Positions 1 through 8,361 of a DNA stretch of 64,000 bases are shown here, piece after piece. Source of the stretch: Thermodesulfobacteriota bacterium. GTDB lineage: Bacteria; Desulfobacterota_D; UBA1144; Nemesobacterales; CSP1-2. Positions within the stretch are counted from its first letter, which is position 1. Every line of letters starts with the position of its first letter. A model generated the notes under the pieces. It was not told the DNA's origin. It saw only the letters and a program-made list of their open reading frames with translations, and searched no databases. The DNA is taken from positions 1 to 64,000 of the forward strand of contig DATMAT010000020.1 of the NCBI GenBank assembly GCA_035559815.1, read 5' to 3'. The position numbers and the translations under genes were made by a program.

Positions 1-42
1 GGCTGATGATCAGTTGACTAAATCGATAACGAGGTGATACAT

Positions 43-177
43 ATGCAGATTAATCTCGCTTTAGAACCAGTAGTGTCTTTAATAGCAGGCATATTGATCC
101 TGTTCATGCCCCGGTTATTGAACTACATCGTTGCTATATATTTGATCGTGATCGGTATTCTGGGGGTAGCCCGCTAG
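43..177 (+). CDS. DUF3096 small membrane protein, 44 aa
   Basis: This is a 44-residue protein that is almost entirely one hydrophobic hairpin: a first segment at about residues 9-24 (SLIAGILILFMPRLLN) and a second at about 25-41 (YIVAIYLIVIGILGV). The ATG at 43 is preceded by GAGGTGAT. The length, the I-A-G-I-L-I-L-x-M-P-R-L-L-N-Y block and the single-Arg C-terminus match the DUF3096 family of tiny inner-membrane proteins of unknown function. It lies 46 bp upstream of a small lipoprotein gene on the same strand, and the two may form an envelope-stress unit. That grouping is inferred from position only. Confidence 0.75.
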   Translation: MQINLALEPVVSLIAGILILFMPRLLNYIVAIYLIVIGILGVAR

Positions 178-223
178 GCTGTTTGTGTTTTCAGCATAGT
201 GTTTTTAAATTAAGGAGATTGAT

Positions 224-439
224 ATGTTTATCATTAAAAAGCTCTTTTTAATTTTTATCACGGCATTCTTCATCGTCGGGCTCAACGGCTGCCCGGAAGA
301 AGGGCCCGCCGAACGTGCTGGTGAGAAGATAGACGAGGCAGTCGAGGACGCCGGTGAAAAGGCGGAGGAAACGGGTGAGAAGGCGGGAGAGGCCATGGAA
401 GAAGCCGGTGACAAAGCAGAAGACGCCGCCGATAAATAA
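224..439 (+). CDS. Small Ala/Glu/Lys-rich lipoprotein, 71 aa
   Basis: The protein has a lipoprotein signal peptide: lysines at 5-6, a hydrophobic core to about residue 20, and a lipobox ending LNGC with Cys23 as the predicted lipidated residue. The mature part consists of repeated A-G-E-K/A-x-E-x-A blocks, so it should be a charged amphipathic helix of Lpp-like or LEA-like character. An AAGGAG ribosome-binding site lies about 8 bp before the ATG. The low-complexity mature sequence prevents a family assignment. It sits between a DUF3096 gene and mgtC on the same strand. Confidence 0.75.
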   Translation: MFIIKKLFLIFITAFFIVGLNGCPEEGPAERAGEKIDEAVEDAGEKAEETGEKAGEAMEEAGDKAEDAADK

Positions 440-475
440 ACTCGTTCTTAATCTGGTCAATTAAAAGCATTTTTT

Positions 476-985
476 ATGGAATTTGGCGTTCTATACAATC
501 AATTTCAGCTCCAAACACTGGCCTACGTTGTGCTGGCGATGCTGCTGGGTGCGGTGATCGGGATTGATCGAGAGATAGCTGATAAACCTGCGGGATTGCG
601 TACGCACATGCTGGTATGTGGCGCATCTACTTTATTGGTCTCACTTGGCGATATTATGGTGCGGCATTTCGACCAAAATCTGCCTAATAATATGCTCCAA
701 TCGGACCCAATTCGAATTATCGAGGCAGTGATAACTGGGGTCAGCTTTCTAGGAGCGGGAACAATTATACGTCGTGGTTCCGATAATATCGCAGGGCTTA
801 CCACTGCTGCTTCTATACTGTTTGTTGCAGCGGTAGGAATATGCGTGGCACTGTCTCAAATTTCACTGGCGATGGGCAGCACTGTTTTAGTGGTAATCAT
901 ATTGCGGGGTGTGCACCTGCTCCAGCAGTGGATGGGTCTCCAGCATCAAAAAAAAGACACAGAAAAATCTAAACAAGACGGATAA
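476..985 (+). CDS. MgtC/SapB family membrane protein
   Basis: This 169-residue protein carries the N-terminal MgtC signature: about four membrane segments with LLGAVIGIDRE at residues 23-33, KPAGLRTHMLV at 37-47, and FLGAGTIIRR near 91-100. Family members are inner-membrane proteins linked to growth at low magnesium and to modulation of the F1Fo ATPase. The biochemical role is not fixed. The protein lacks the extra soluble C-terminal ACT-like domain of pathogen MgtC and ends in a short Lys/Gln-rich tail, so it is the short SapB-type form. The start is ATG, 36 bp after the lipoprotein gene. Confidence 0.85.
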   Translation: MEFGVLYNQFQLQTLAYVVLAMLLGAVIGIDREIADKPAGLRTHMLVCGASTLLVSLGDIMVRHFDQNLPNNMLQSDPIRIIEAVITGVSFLGAGTIIRRGSDNIAGLTTAASILFVAAVGICVALSQISLAMGSTVLVVIILRGVHLLQQWMGLQHQKKDTEKSKQDG

Positions 986-1050
986 AGTGACTTCGCGGTT
1001 AATACTCACCAATGCAAAAAGAACAGCGTTTAAGCCGGTAAGGGGAGATT

Positions 1051-2649
1051 ATGGCAAATCACATTGTTCATGAGGCGTTATCTGTTCCGTACCTGGAGGA
1101 GAAGGGATTACTCTCCTGGATTCTATCCACCGACCATAAACGCATAGGCATCATGTACCTTGTCTCCATAACTGCTTTCTTTATTCTGGCTGGCAGTGTG
1201 GCGCTCCTGATGAGGTTCGAGCTTATGTCGCCGCATAAACAAATTGTGGACCCTCATACTTACAATGTACTCTTCACGTTTCACGGGTCCAGTATGGTTT
1301 TCTTTTTCATCGTGCCTGGTATTTCCGCAACCCTGGGGAATTTTCTTCTCCCACTGATGATAGGGGCACGGGATGTGGCTTTTCCCCGCCTTAATCTGGG
1401 GAGCTACTGGATTTACCTGCTGGGCACACTCATTATACTCTTTGGCCTTTCTCAACCTGCGGATACCGGCTGGACATATTACACCCCTTATAGCGTACAA
1501 TCAGGAACGAGTGTGATTACGATCACCCTGGGAATTTTTGTCGTAGGTTTCTCCTCCATTCTTACCGGGCTTAACTTTATCGTGACCACACACAAGTTGA
1601 GAGCGCCGGGTATGACCTGGAACAGGCTCCCTCTCTTTGTATGGTCTATTTACGCAACTGCTATCCTCCAGCTCCTGGCTACTCCGGTTTTAGGTATTAC
1701 CCTGCTACTTCTCATTGCGGAGAGGGTTCTGGGCATCGGTTTCTTCGACCCGGCAAAGGGCGGAGACCCCATTTTGTTTCAAAGCTTCTTCTGGTTCTAT
1801 TCTCACCCCGCCGTCTATATCATGATACTCCCCGCTTTCGGGGTAATCTCGGAGGTGCTACCGGTCTTTGCCCGAAAGCCCATATTCGGCTATAAAGTCA
1901 TGGCGTATTCGCTTCTGGCTATAGCATTCATCAGTTTTCTTGTTTGGGCTCATCATATGTTTGTAAGCGGCATGTCGGAAGTTGCCGCGACTATCTTTTC
2001 TTTCCTTACCATGCTGGTGGCCATACCTACGGCCATTAAGGTCTTCAATTGGGTGGCCACTCTGTATAAAGGCTCGATAGACCTGAAATCCCCGATGCTC
2101 TACGCGCTTTCTCTTATATTCCTATTTACCATTGGTGGGCTCACCGGTGTTTTCCTCGGTGCACTTGCCGCCGACGTTCATCTTCATGATACCTATTTTG
2201 TGGTTGCCCATATGCACTATGTGATGATAGGCGGGACGGTGATGGGTTTCTTTGCTGCGCTTCATTTTTGGTATCCGAAGATGTTTGGGAAGATGTTTAA
2301 CGAAAAGATGGCCCGGGCGGCCTGGGGGCTCATATTTGCCGGGTTCAACATTACATTCTTCCCCCAGTTTATTCTGGGGGTTCAGGGTATGCCTAGGAGG
2401 TACGCCGACTACCCTTCCGATTTTTATTTGCTTAACCTCGTTTCGACTATCGGTTCCTGGGTTCTGGCTATAGGCATGTTCATTATGTTTGTAAACCTGG
2501 TAAGAGGGCTTTTTGACGGTGAGGAGGCTCCGGCCAACCCATATAATTCCCTGTCATTAGAATGGCAGGTGTCATCGCCCCCGCCGCACGAGAATTTCAA
2601 GGAGATACCGGTTGTAAAGGACTGGACTTACGGATACGGGAAAAAATGA
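1051..2649 (+). CDS. ctaD: Haem-copper oxidase subunit I (A2-type, aa3/caa3-like)
   Basis: This is the catalytic subunit of a cytochrome c oxidase, reducing O2 to water and pumping protons in the inner membrane. At 532 aa it is full length for the family. Ligands are visible: His78 for low-spin haem (FTFHGSSM), His252 and Tyr256 (YSHPAVY) for CuB and the cross-linked tyrosine, His301-His302 (WAHHMF), and His387/His389 (VAHMHYV). The motif reads YSHP at 250-253 instead of GHPE, which defines the A2 subtype in which Tyr-Ser replaces the D-channel glutamate. The start is ATG after AAGGGGAG. It is followed 90 bp later by a pentahaem cytochrome. Subunits II, III and IV are not in the window, so this copy appears separate from a complete cta operon. 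Confidence 0.93.
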   Translation: MANHIVHEALSVPYLEEKGLLSWILSTDHKRIGIMYLVSITAFFILAGSVALLMRFELMSPHKQIVDPHTYNVLFTFHGSSMVFFFIVPGISATLGNFLLPLMIGARDVAFPRLNLGSYWIYLLGTLIILFGLSQPADTGWTYYTPYSVQSGTSVITITLGIFVVGFSSILTGLNFIVTTHKLRAPGMTWNRLPLFVWSIYATAILQLLATPVLGITLLLLIAERVLGIGFFDPAKGGDPILFQSFFWFYSHPAVYIMILPAFGVISEVLPVFARKPIFGYKVMAYSLLAIAFISFLVWAHHMFVSGMSEVAATIFSFLTMLVAIPTAIKVFNWVATLYKGSIDLKSPMLYALSLIFLFTIGGLTGVFLGALAADVHLHDTYFVVAHMHYVMIGGTVMGFFAALHFWYPKMFGKMFNEKMARAAWGLIFAGFNITFFPQFILGVQGMPRRYADYPSDFYLLNLVSTIGSWVLAIGMFIMFVNLVRGLFDGEEAPANPYNSLSLEWQVSSPPPHENFKEIPVVKDWTYGYGKK

Positions 2650-2739
2650 AATTTGATGAGATGAAAGCTCCTTACCGATAAGGAGAAAAGTGTTACTTTT
2701 GACATCCTGGGAAAGCCGTAATAAAACCAGCGTAGAGAG

Positions 2740-3360
2740 ATGAGCAGACGGACTTTAATTATTCTCCTGCCTGTTCTTATGTTTCTGGCCGTTTATATAT
2801 ATGTCGTGGCAATCAGGATTGAGGCGCCGCAACAGCCTGTCTTTTTCAGCCATAAAATACATGCGGGGCAGAACCAAATCCCTTGTCAGTACTGTCACAG
2901 CTATGTTACGAAATCCCCGATGGCGGGGATGCCCTCCATTCAGAAGTGTATGGGATGCCATTTGATAATTGCCGGACAGGATGCTGATTACTATTTCGGG
3001 AAGAAGGCTATAAATATTCGAGGGGAAATTGAAAAGTTGAGGGAGTATTGGGAGAAGAGTCAGGAAAAGGGAGTATTAGACGGGGAAGAGTACTCAAAGG
3101 ACTTCCACTACCTGGGCCAAAAGGAATCTATTCCATGGGTGAGGGTTTATTATCTGCCCGAATTCGTTCATTTCAGTCATAAACGGCACGTTCTTCGCGG
3201 GTTTGGGTGTAAAACCTGCCACGGAGAGGTGGAGAAGATGGATATAGTATACCGGGTTCAGAAACTGGAGATGGGCTGGTGCATAGGATGTCACGAAGAA
3301 AACGCCAGGGATAAGAAAGAGCTTACCCAGCTAAAGGATTGCCTGACTTGCCATTATTAG
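2740..3360 (+). CDS. Membrane-anchored pentahaem cytochrome c, ActA-like
   Basis: The 206-residue protein has one N-terminal anchor (about residues 5-26) and five CXXCH haem c sites, starting at Cys49 (CQYCH), Cys70 (CMGCH), Cys157 (CKTCH), Cys181 (CIGCH) and Cys201 (CLTCH). Two F-S-H-K blocks (VFFSHKIH and VHFSHKRH) supply the distal His ligands typical of cytochrome c3/c7-type packing. Five haems, one anchor and the S-H-K signature match subunit ActA of alternative complex III. That complex oxidises quinol and passes electrons to caa3 oxidases, consistent with the oxidase subunit I immediately upstream. ActB-ActF are absent here. A general multihaem electron carrier is the alternative. Confidence 0.8.
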   Translation: MSRRTLIILLPVLMFLAVYIYVVAIRIEAPQQPVFFSHKIHAGQNQIPCQYCHSYVTKSPMAGMPSIQKCMGCHLIIAGQDADYYFGKKAINIRGEIEKLREYWEKSQEKGVLDGEEYSKDFHYLGQKESIPWVRVYYLPEFVHFSHKRHVLRGFGCKTCHGEVEKMDIVYRVQKLEMGWCIGCHEENARDKKELTQLKDCLTCHY

Positions 3361-3367
3361 TTTGAGT

Positions 3368-4987
3368 TTACTTCCTGATTTTCCATTCGCTTTTAGTCTC
3401 TGTATGTGTTTTGTCTGTGAAAGCGATATTGTCGTGATAAGCAAGATGACGGTCTTTTTTAATTGTACTTACCCTTTTTACTATGCGCCGTTTCTCTTTT
3501 TTGGGCTGGATTTTCAGGTTATCTTCTAGGGTTTCCACCCCCTCGATATTTATGGCGATATCCTTTATTACTTTGCTCTCATCTTGGTTGGACAGTGTCC
3601 CACTCAATATGGCTTTTCGGTTAATGACGGTTACCTCTATGTTCTTATACCCTTTATCATCTAATTCCTTTCTGATCCCGGAAGCGATTTTTTGGTCGCT
3701 TATTATTTCCTCCACCACTATGCCGTTTTCAACTTGCTTTATCCCCGGGACATTTTCTGCAATGTTCTGGATGGCTTGGCGGTCTTCCTGGGTGGTGACT
3801 TTCCCGCTCACCACGGCTTTTCCGTCCGTAACGGTTACTTTTATATCTCTATGGCCTTTTTTCCACAGCTCGGTTTCGATATTGGATTTAACACTGGAAT
3901 CGGTGGGAGGAAATAGGATCTGGTCCATCAGCGTTTTAAGGGTGAACCGGCCGTTGAGGTGATTAGCTTTACCGTATTCAACTTTCTGGATAAGCTGGGT
4001 TTGAGCACTATCACCCACGGCGGAAGCTTTGCTTCTTAATACAGCTTTGCCCTTTATAACGCTTAGTTTAATATCCTCATAACCCTGCTCCCATAGTTTA
4101 CCCAGGTTGGTTTCGATATCGGATTTAATCTTTGAAGTAGTTATGGGAGATATAAGCTCCCTTATGAATCTGGCAAGCTCCGCTCTCCCGTCGAAGTAAT
4201 TGGAACCGATGTATGTAAATCCGGATATCAGGAGAAGAAGCACAACTACCCGGTTAACTTCTCTGGAAAAAGAGGATAAAATTCTTCTCTTCCATGTGGC
4301 CGGATGACTGAGCTGCCTGTACGGCAAACTGAGGAGTTTCCAATTCTCTTCATACCTTTTTTCATGGAGGTTTATTTCTCTACCGGGTATTTCCCTTTCT
4401 TCTTGAAGATGTTTCTTTGTGCTGCCCGCCTCCGTGCGAGGCTGAGTGATTTCCTCTGATTCTTCTCGAATCGGTGTTGATGCTTCTACGGATGACCGGT
4501 TCTCCCTCCCAATCTGTTTTTTCCTTTCGTTACTTCTACCGTAAGCCGATTCGGTGAGCTCTACGATATCAGGGACATATAGAATGGGCAGGGCTTCCGG
4601 AATTTCGTTCTTCCTATTGTTCTGGGTGTTTTTGTCATGGGTTTCCTTTATAGCCCTTATCAGTTCTGAGGAACTCGTTTCCCTGCCTATGTAGAGAATA
4701 TTCGGCAACACCGGCTCTTCTTCGATGTTCTTTCCTAAAACAATGACCCTTACATCGAGGCCATTTTTGCCGGTTAAATTAAGGAGTTCATGGATATCCA
4801 GGCTTAGTGTCCTATTGTCAAGGAGTAGAAGCCTGGGCTTTAAGGAGATAAGATGCTTTTCCATCTCCTCGCGATTTAAAGCCTCGGCTACTATTTTTAT
4901 ACCCTTTTCATTCCCCAGAATCTTCCGTATTCCTTCAAGGAAGAACCTTGAGTTTGAAGCTAGTAGTGTTCGGACGGGTTGATTCAT
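3368..4987 (-). CDS. Degenerate receiver domain fused to membrane segment and BON domains
   Basis: The order in this 539-residue protein is: a CheY/NarL-like fold at residues 1-115; a charged low-complexity linker to about 235; one transmembrane helix near 243-262 (VVVLLLLISGFTYIGS); then three BON-like repeats to about 505 and a basic tail. In the receiver part Asp57 (LLLLDN) is kept, but the acidic pair is replaced (LLASNS at 8-13) and the conserved lysine position reads IGRE. Phosphotransfer is therefore doubtful. BON domains bind membranes or peptidoglycan-associated partners and normally face the periplasm, so the predicted topology is cytoplasmic receiver in, BON out. The gene is convergent with the pentahaem gene. 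The architecture is unusual, and function is not predictable beyond an envelope-linked sensor or adaptor. Confidence 0.75.
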   Translation of the reverse strand: MNQPVRTLLASNSRFFLEGIRKILGNEKGIKIVAEALNREEMEKHLISLKPRLLLLDNRTLSLDIHELLNLTGKNGLDVRVIVLGKNIEEEPVLPNILYIGRETSSSELIRAIKETHDKNTQNNRKNEIPEALPILYVPDIVELTESAYGRSNERKKQIGRENRSSVEASTPIREESEEITQPRTEAGSTKKHLQEEREIPGREINLHEKRYEENWKLLSLPYRQLSHPATWKRRILSSFSREVNRVVVLLLLISGFTYIGSNYFDGRAELARFIRELISPITTSKIKSDIETNLGKLWEQGYEDIKLSVIKGKAVLRSKASAVGDSAQTQLIQKVEYGKANHLNGRFTLKTLMDQILFPPTDSSVKSNIETELWKKGHRDIKVTVTDGKAVVSGKVTTQEDRQAIQNIAENVPGIKQVENGIVVEEIISDQKIASGIRKELDDKGYKNIEVTVINRKAILSGTLSNQDESKVIKDIAINIEGVETLEDNLKIQPKKEKRRIVKRVSTIKKDRHLAYHDNIAFTDKTHTETKSEWKIRK

Positions 4988-5311
4988 GTTTAACGGTTTG
5001 ATCCCTGATTATATTTTAAAGCTTTCGGGCCTGCTACTCCTTTTCTCTCTTCTCCCGTAAAAGACCACCTATATGAATCTAGTAATGATAATTTTATCTA
5101 ATTGTCTCGAATCTTGGAGCACACATCAATCACGGAATTCCTGTATTTTGCATGCGGTAAATATGTAGATTAATTCTAACATGTATAACTATTTTATAGA
5201 AGTAAGAATATAAGGGGATAGCTCTTCCCGGGCCCCCGTGCTTCCCCTACCGCTCAGGAATTTCTCTCATAAGGCTATTCCGAGCATTGGAGAAAGAACA
5301 GGGAATGGGAT
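4988..5311. other. Intergenic region, no gene seen
   Basis: These 324 bp separate the receiver-BON gene from the barrel gene, both on the minus strand. A TATAAT hexamer on the minus strand lies at 5013-5008, about 20 bp before the BON-gene start. It may be its -10 box, but I see no convincing -35. The segment is otherwise AT-rich with no coding signal on either strand and no recognised RNA. Confidence 0.4.
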
Positions 5312-6190
5312 TCAAGACCTGGGAATGGTTATCGAGGACAGGAATTGATAGTTTATATCCTCTTCTTCTATTGCCTTATCCACGTTCAGGGAGTTTTGAA
5401 ATTCCATGCCCGTGGGCAGGGGCAGCTTGAAGTTAATCCCTCCGCCGAATTTTATCAGCTCGGCGCTGTTATTGAATGAATTACATTTCTCGTAGCCATT
5501 GTTGAACTGAAGGTGGAAATTTCTGGAGGGACCATAATTAAGACCAAACTCGGCAAAATGTCGATTTTCGTCGGCTTTTGCTTCTTTATAAATTAATCCT
5601 CCCTTCATCCAGGTTTCTATATCATCCCAGATTTTTCTTATCTCTGTGGTCAGAGTTTTTGTGTAGAAATCTCCGTCGTTAAATTCCATTCCTGTAACTA
5701 CTGAGGCGAAGCTGAGAGGGCTAATCGACAACCTGAATAGACCGTGGCTTATCTTATTATCGGTGTCCGCCCACTGTCTATCTACGTTCGTGCTGAGAGA
5801 AACAAACCTCCACGGTTGATAGTCGAGGTTAAAGAACAAGCCCTGGCTCTCTTCTAGTAATGTGGGAACCCTCCTCCGGTATGCGGCACCCGCCCTGAAG
5901 TCTTTGGTCTTAACGGAGGAGCCTATTCGAAGTGAGTAATCTTCTATCTCCGAGTCTATGTTTTCTGGTATTACACTCTCAAAATTACCCTGAATATTAA
6001 GTGCCTGCGAGATAGTGAACTTGTTCTCTACGGCTAAGGATTTTGGGGTCAGTAGGTCTCCCGGCTTGGATGGCCTTAAATTCCTCGTTTTTATGCTCAG
6101 GCTTTGAGAGAAGAAACTACCATTATTCTTACTGGATAAATTATGACTATAGGCTAGGGGACGTAGTGGGTAGACGACCTTTGGTATCAT
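5312..6190 (-). CDS. Probable outer-membrane beta-barrel protein; true start upstream of this ATG
   Basis: The 292 residues from the first in-frame ATG alternate short polar and aromatic strands (FVSLSTNVDRQW, FHLQFNNGYEK, GGGINFKLPL), as expected for an outer-membrane barrel with a C-terminal strand. I do not recognise a family. The same frame stays open upstream to 6352 and encodes a clear signal peptide (about 6272-6320: FYVFIIFFILLLSYRLL, then A-S-A before AEPEV). The ATG at 6190 would remove it, so the natural start is upstream. No ATG, GTG or TTG exists there: the candidates are CTG at 6340 or a codon after GGGAGG at 6333-6338. Either a rare start codon or an indel near the 5' end must be invoked. 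Confidence 0.6.
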   Translation of the reverse strand: MIPKVVYPLRPLAYSHNLSSKNNGSFFSQSLSIKTRNLRPSKPGDLLTPKSLAVENKFTISQALNIQGNFESVIPENIDSEIEDYSLRIGSSVKTKDFRAGAAYRRRVPTLLEESQGLFFNLDYQPWRFVSLSTNVDRQWADTDNKISHGLFRLSISPLSFASVVTGMEFNDGDFYTKTLTTEIRKIWDDIETWMKGGLIYKEAKADENRHFAEFGLNYGPSRNFHLQFNNGYEKCNSFNNSAELIKFGGGINFKLPLPTGMEFQNSLNVDKAIEEEDINYQFLSSITIPRS

Positions 6191-6351
6191 ATCGGAAGAA
6201 GAACGAAGAAGATAGCTTCCGTCGAGGTCACTATATTTAACTTCGGGTTCGGCAGCAGAAGCTAGCAGTCTGTAGGAAAGTAGTAGTATAAAAAAAATTA
6301 TGAAAACATAAAACTTATTCGTGCTTTTGACCCTCCCCAGTTGTGCTTCAA

Positions 6352-6357
6352 ATTATA
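6352..6357 (-). promoter_or_regulatory. TATAAT -10 box of barrel gene
   Basis: A perfect TATAAT lies on the minus strand at 6357-6352, just upstream of the open frame that carries the signal peptide of the barrel gene. No good -35 hexamer is visible at 16-18 bp. Transcription would begin close to 6345, leaving a very short leader before the GGGAGG motif. Confidence 0.35.
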
Positions 6358-6636
6358 GCCAAACTATTTAATTTTTCTAGTGTACAACTATATACATAAT
6401 AACTCACTTATATTAAATGAATAAACTAATCTCCTTTCTCTACAAGCTGGTCTGAAAAAGAAGAAAAAAGGAGACGCAACCATTTTTTATTAGAATAACT
6501 GAAAGGTATGTTCAACCGGAATAGCGTAAAGAGAGCTACTGACATCTTAGCCCAAATTTCTTACTCAGTTACTGACAAATTTACAGACATGGAAGAGGGG
6601 AGGTAACGCTAGTAGTTTGTGAATCCTTCTAATCAC

Positions 6637-6714
6637 TGGCGTCCCCGACGGGATTTGAACCCGTGTTACCGCCTTGAAAGGGCGGTGTCCTAGGCCGAGC
6701 TAGACGACGGGGAC
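6637..6714 (-). tRNA. tRNA-Glu (TTC), CCA encoded
   Basis: The minus strand folds as a full cloverleaf: acceptor GTCCCCG/CGGGGAC, anticodon stem CCGCC/GGCGG around loop CTTTCAA (anticodon TTC), T-arm CGGGTTCAAATCCCG, and discriminator G followed by encoded CCA at 6639-6637. It lies downstream of tRNA-Lys on the same strand, and the two are probably co-transcribed from the promoter at 6886-6914. Confidence 0.96.
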
Positions 6715-6796
6715 ACTGATTTGCAGATTGGCGATTGCGGATTTCGGATTTAAAAAAATTTTTTCAGAAATCATAAATCCGAATTCCAAAATAAAA

Positions 6797-6870
6797 TGAG
6801 CCGTGCAGGACTCGAACCTGCGACCCTCTGCTTAAAAGGCAGATGCTCTACCAGCCTGAGCTAACGGCTC
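6797..6870 (-). tRNA. tRNA-Lys (TTT), no encoded CCA
   Basis: The cloverleaf is clear on the minus strand: acceptor GAGCCGT/ACGGCTC, D-arm with GCTCAGGCTGGTAGAGC, anticodon stem TCTGC/GCAGA with loop CTTTTAA (anticodon TTT), T-arm GCAGGTTCGAGTCCTGC, and discriminator A. CCA is not encoded, unlike the neighbouring tRNA-Glu. The 82 bp between the two tRNAs contains an imperfect inverted repeat of the type AAATCCGAA. Confidence 0.96.
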
Positions 6871-6885
6871 AAAATAAACCTAAAA

Positions 6886-6914
6886 AATATATACATGGCA
6901 TTAACCTTTGTCAA
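6886..6914 (-). promoter_or_regulatory. Consensus sigma70-type promoter of the tRNA pair
   Basis: On the minus strand TTGACA (6914-6909) is followed by a 17-bp spacer and TATATT (6891-6886). The predicted start near 6879 is a few bases before the first base of tRNA-Lys at 6870. This is the best promoter match in the window and fits a strongly expressed stable-RNA operon. Confidence 0.75.
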
Positions 6915-6998
6915 AAATCCTATATACTCTTTGCCTACATCGAACATTCCTTATTTAATCAGGATTAACGCTTGAAATTTTGGATGTGAAGGTTCTAG

Positions 6999-8192
6999 AT
7001 GATTTCCGGACTGGACAAGACTCAGACTAAAAATTTTACGTTAATAACCATCGCCAATTTTTTCTTTTTCTGTAATTTTTCTTCCTTCTTTCTTCTCCCG
7101 TTATTCATAAAGAGCCTTGGAGGGAACGAAGCAAACATCGGTTTTATCATGGGCTCTTTTGGCATCACTTCCCTTGGCTCGATTCCGCTCGTATCGTTTC
7201 TCATCGATAAATACGGAAGGCGGAGATTCATGCTCTTCGGCGCCTTGGTCATGTATCTATCTTCGCTCGGTTATCTCCTGATCACCGAGCTAAGCTACGT
7301 TTTCTATCTATTGAGGTTACTTCAAGGAGTAGGGTTCGCCTTCTTTTTCACCTCTTCCGGCACCGCTGCCGCCGATTTTGTCCCGGAAGCAAGGAGAGGG
7401 CAGGGGCTCGGCCTGTTCGGGGCGTTTACTATTGCATCTTATGCCCTGGGGCCGACTGTTGGAGAGGGTGTGATAGAGTATCTCGGGTTTCGCTCCTTCT
7501 TTATATATGCCTCGTCATTCAGCCTGATTGCCATTATACTGGTCTATCCTACCAGGGACGCCGATTTTAAGCAGTCCAAGGACCGTTACGGCCTTGGTTT
7601 TTTCCGCCTGGCTTTTTCCAGAAAGTTTGCCATACCGCTTCTTACAAACCTCATTCTGGCCGGTGGATTCGGGTCCATATTGAATTTTGTGTCTGCTTTT
7701 CTCAAGCCCAAAGGATTGGATGTCTTTTATTTCTTTATTACCTATACGGTAACGATTGCCGCAATCAGGGTTTTCGGAGGAGGGATTTCGGACGTGTTTG
7801 GAAGGAAAAAAGTGGCCTCTCCAAGCCTCCTTTGTTTCTCCCTATCCCTAGTGGCTATGATCTTCATAAATTCGGTTTACGAGACGGTGTTAATATCTTT
7901 CCTCTTCAGCATCAGCTATGGGATGCTCTATCCGACTTTAAGTGCCCTGGTTATAGACAAGGCCGGTCCAGACGAAAGAGGTAAGGTTATGGGGGCTTTC
8001 AACGCCAGCTTCAGCATCGGAACAAACATTCTTACATTCGGCTTTGGAGTTATTGCCAAGAATTTCGGGTTTGATGGCATGTATCTAACCTCCGCCAGTT
8101 TTGTGTTCATCGGCTTTTTGATTTTTACCATCTTTGAAACTGAACAAGGTTTTCACACGCTTAGCCACAAAGACACTAAGATACAAAGTTAG
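6999..8192 (+). CDS. MFS transporter
   Basis: This 397-residue major facilitator has about twelve membrane segments. The loop 2-3 signature is present (FLIDKYGRRRFMLFG, near residues 63-77), with the matching half-repeat GISDVFGRKKV in the second half. It would move a small solute across the inner membrane by proton coupling; the substrate is not predictable. Motif and length resemble multidrug or sugar-efflux MFS proteins. The last ten or so residues (LSHKDTKIQS) are encoded by one arm of a dispersed inverted repeat, so the native C-terminus was probably replaced. The gene stands alone, divergent from the tRNA pair. Confidence 0.85.
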   Translation: MISGLDKTQTKNFTLITIANFFFFCNFSSFFLLPLFIKSLGGNEANIGFIMGSFGITSLGSIPLVSFLIDKYGRRRFMLFGALVMYLSSLGYLLITELSYVFYLLRLLQGVGFAFFFTSSGTAAADFVPEARRGQGLGLFGAFTIASYALGPTVGEGVIEYLGFRSFFIYASSFSLIAIILVYPTRDADFKQSKDRYGLGFFRLAFSRKFAIPLLTNLILAGGFGSILNFVSAFLKPKGLDVFYFFITYTVTIAAIRVFGGGISDVFGRKKVASPSLLCFSLSLVAMIFINSVYETVLISFLFSISYGMLYPTLSALVIDKAGPDERGKVMGAFNASFSIGTNILTFGFGVIAKNFGFDGMYLTSASFVFIGFLIFTIFETEQGFHTLSHKDTKIQS

Positions 8193-8316
8193 AATCCAGG
8201 GGAAAGAAGTCAGGAGTCGGAATTCAGAAGTTTTTTCTCCTGGCTTACGGATACTTGGGTACTTTTCAAAAAATCCATTCTCTCACTCGGTGCCTTTGTG
8301 TCTTAGTGGTTAAGCG
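8159..8316. repeat. Inverted-repeat element (CTTAGCCACAAAGACAC type)
   Basis: The left arm (8159-8188, CGCTTAGCCACAAAGACACT...) and the right arm (8294-8316, ...TCTTAGTGGTTAAGCG) are imperfect inverted copies around a 105-bp centre. The left arm contains the stop codon of the MFS gene, and the right arm ends just before trmI. Sequences of this kind are dispersed intergenic repeats with no coding capacity. Confidence 0.7.
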
Positions 8317-8361
8317 TCTACCTTGAAAAGCGTGGCTTTATTATTTACTCTTCCGGTTGAT

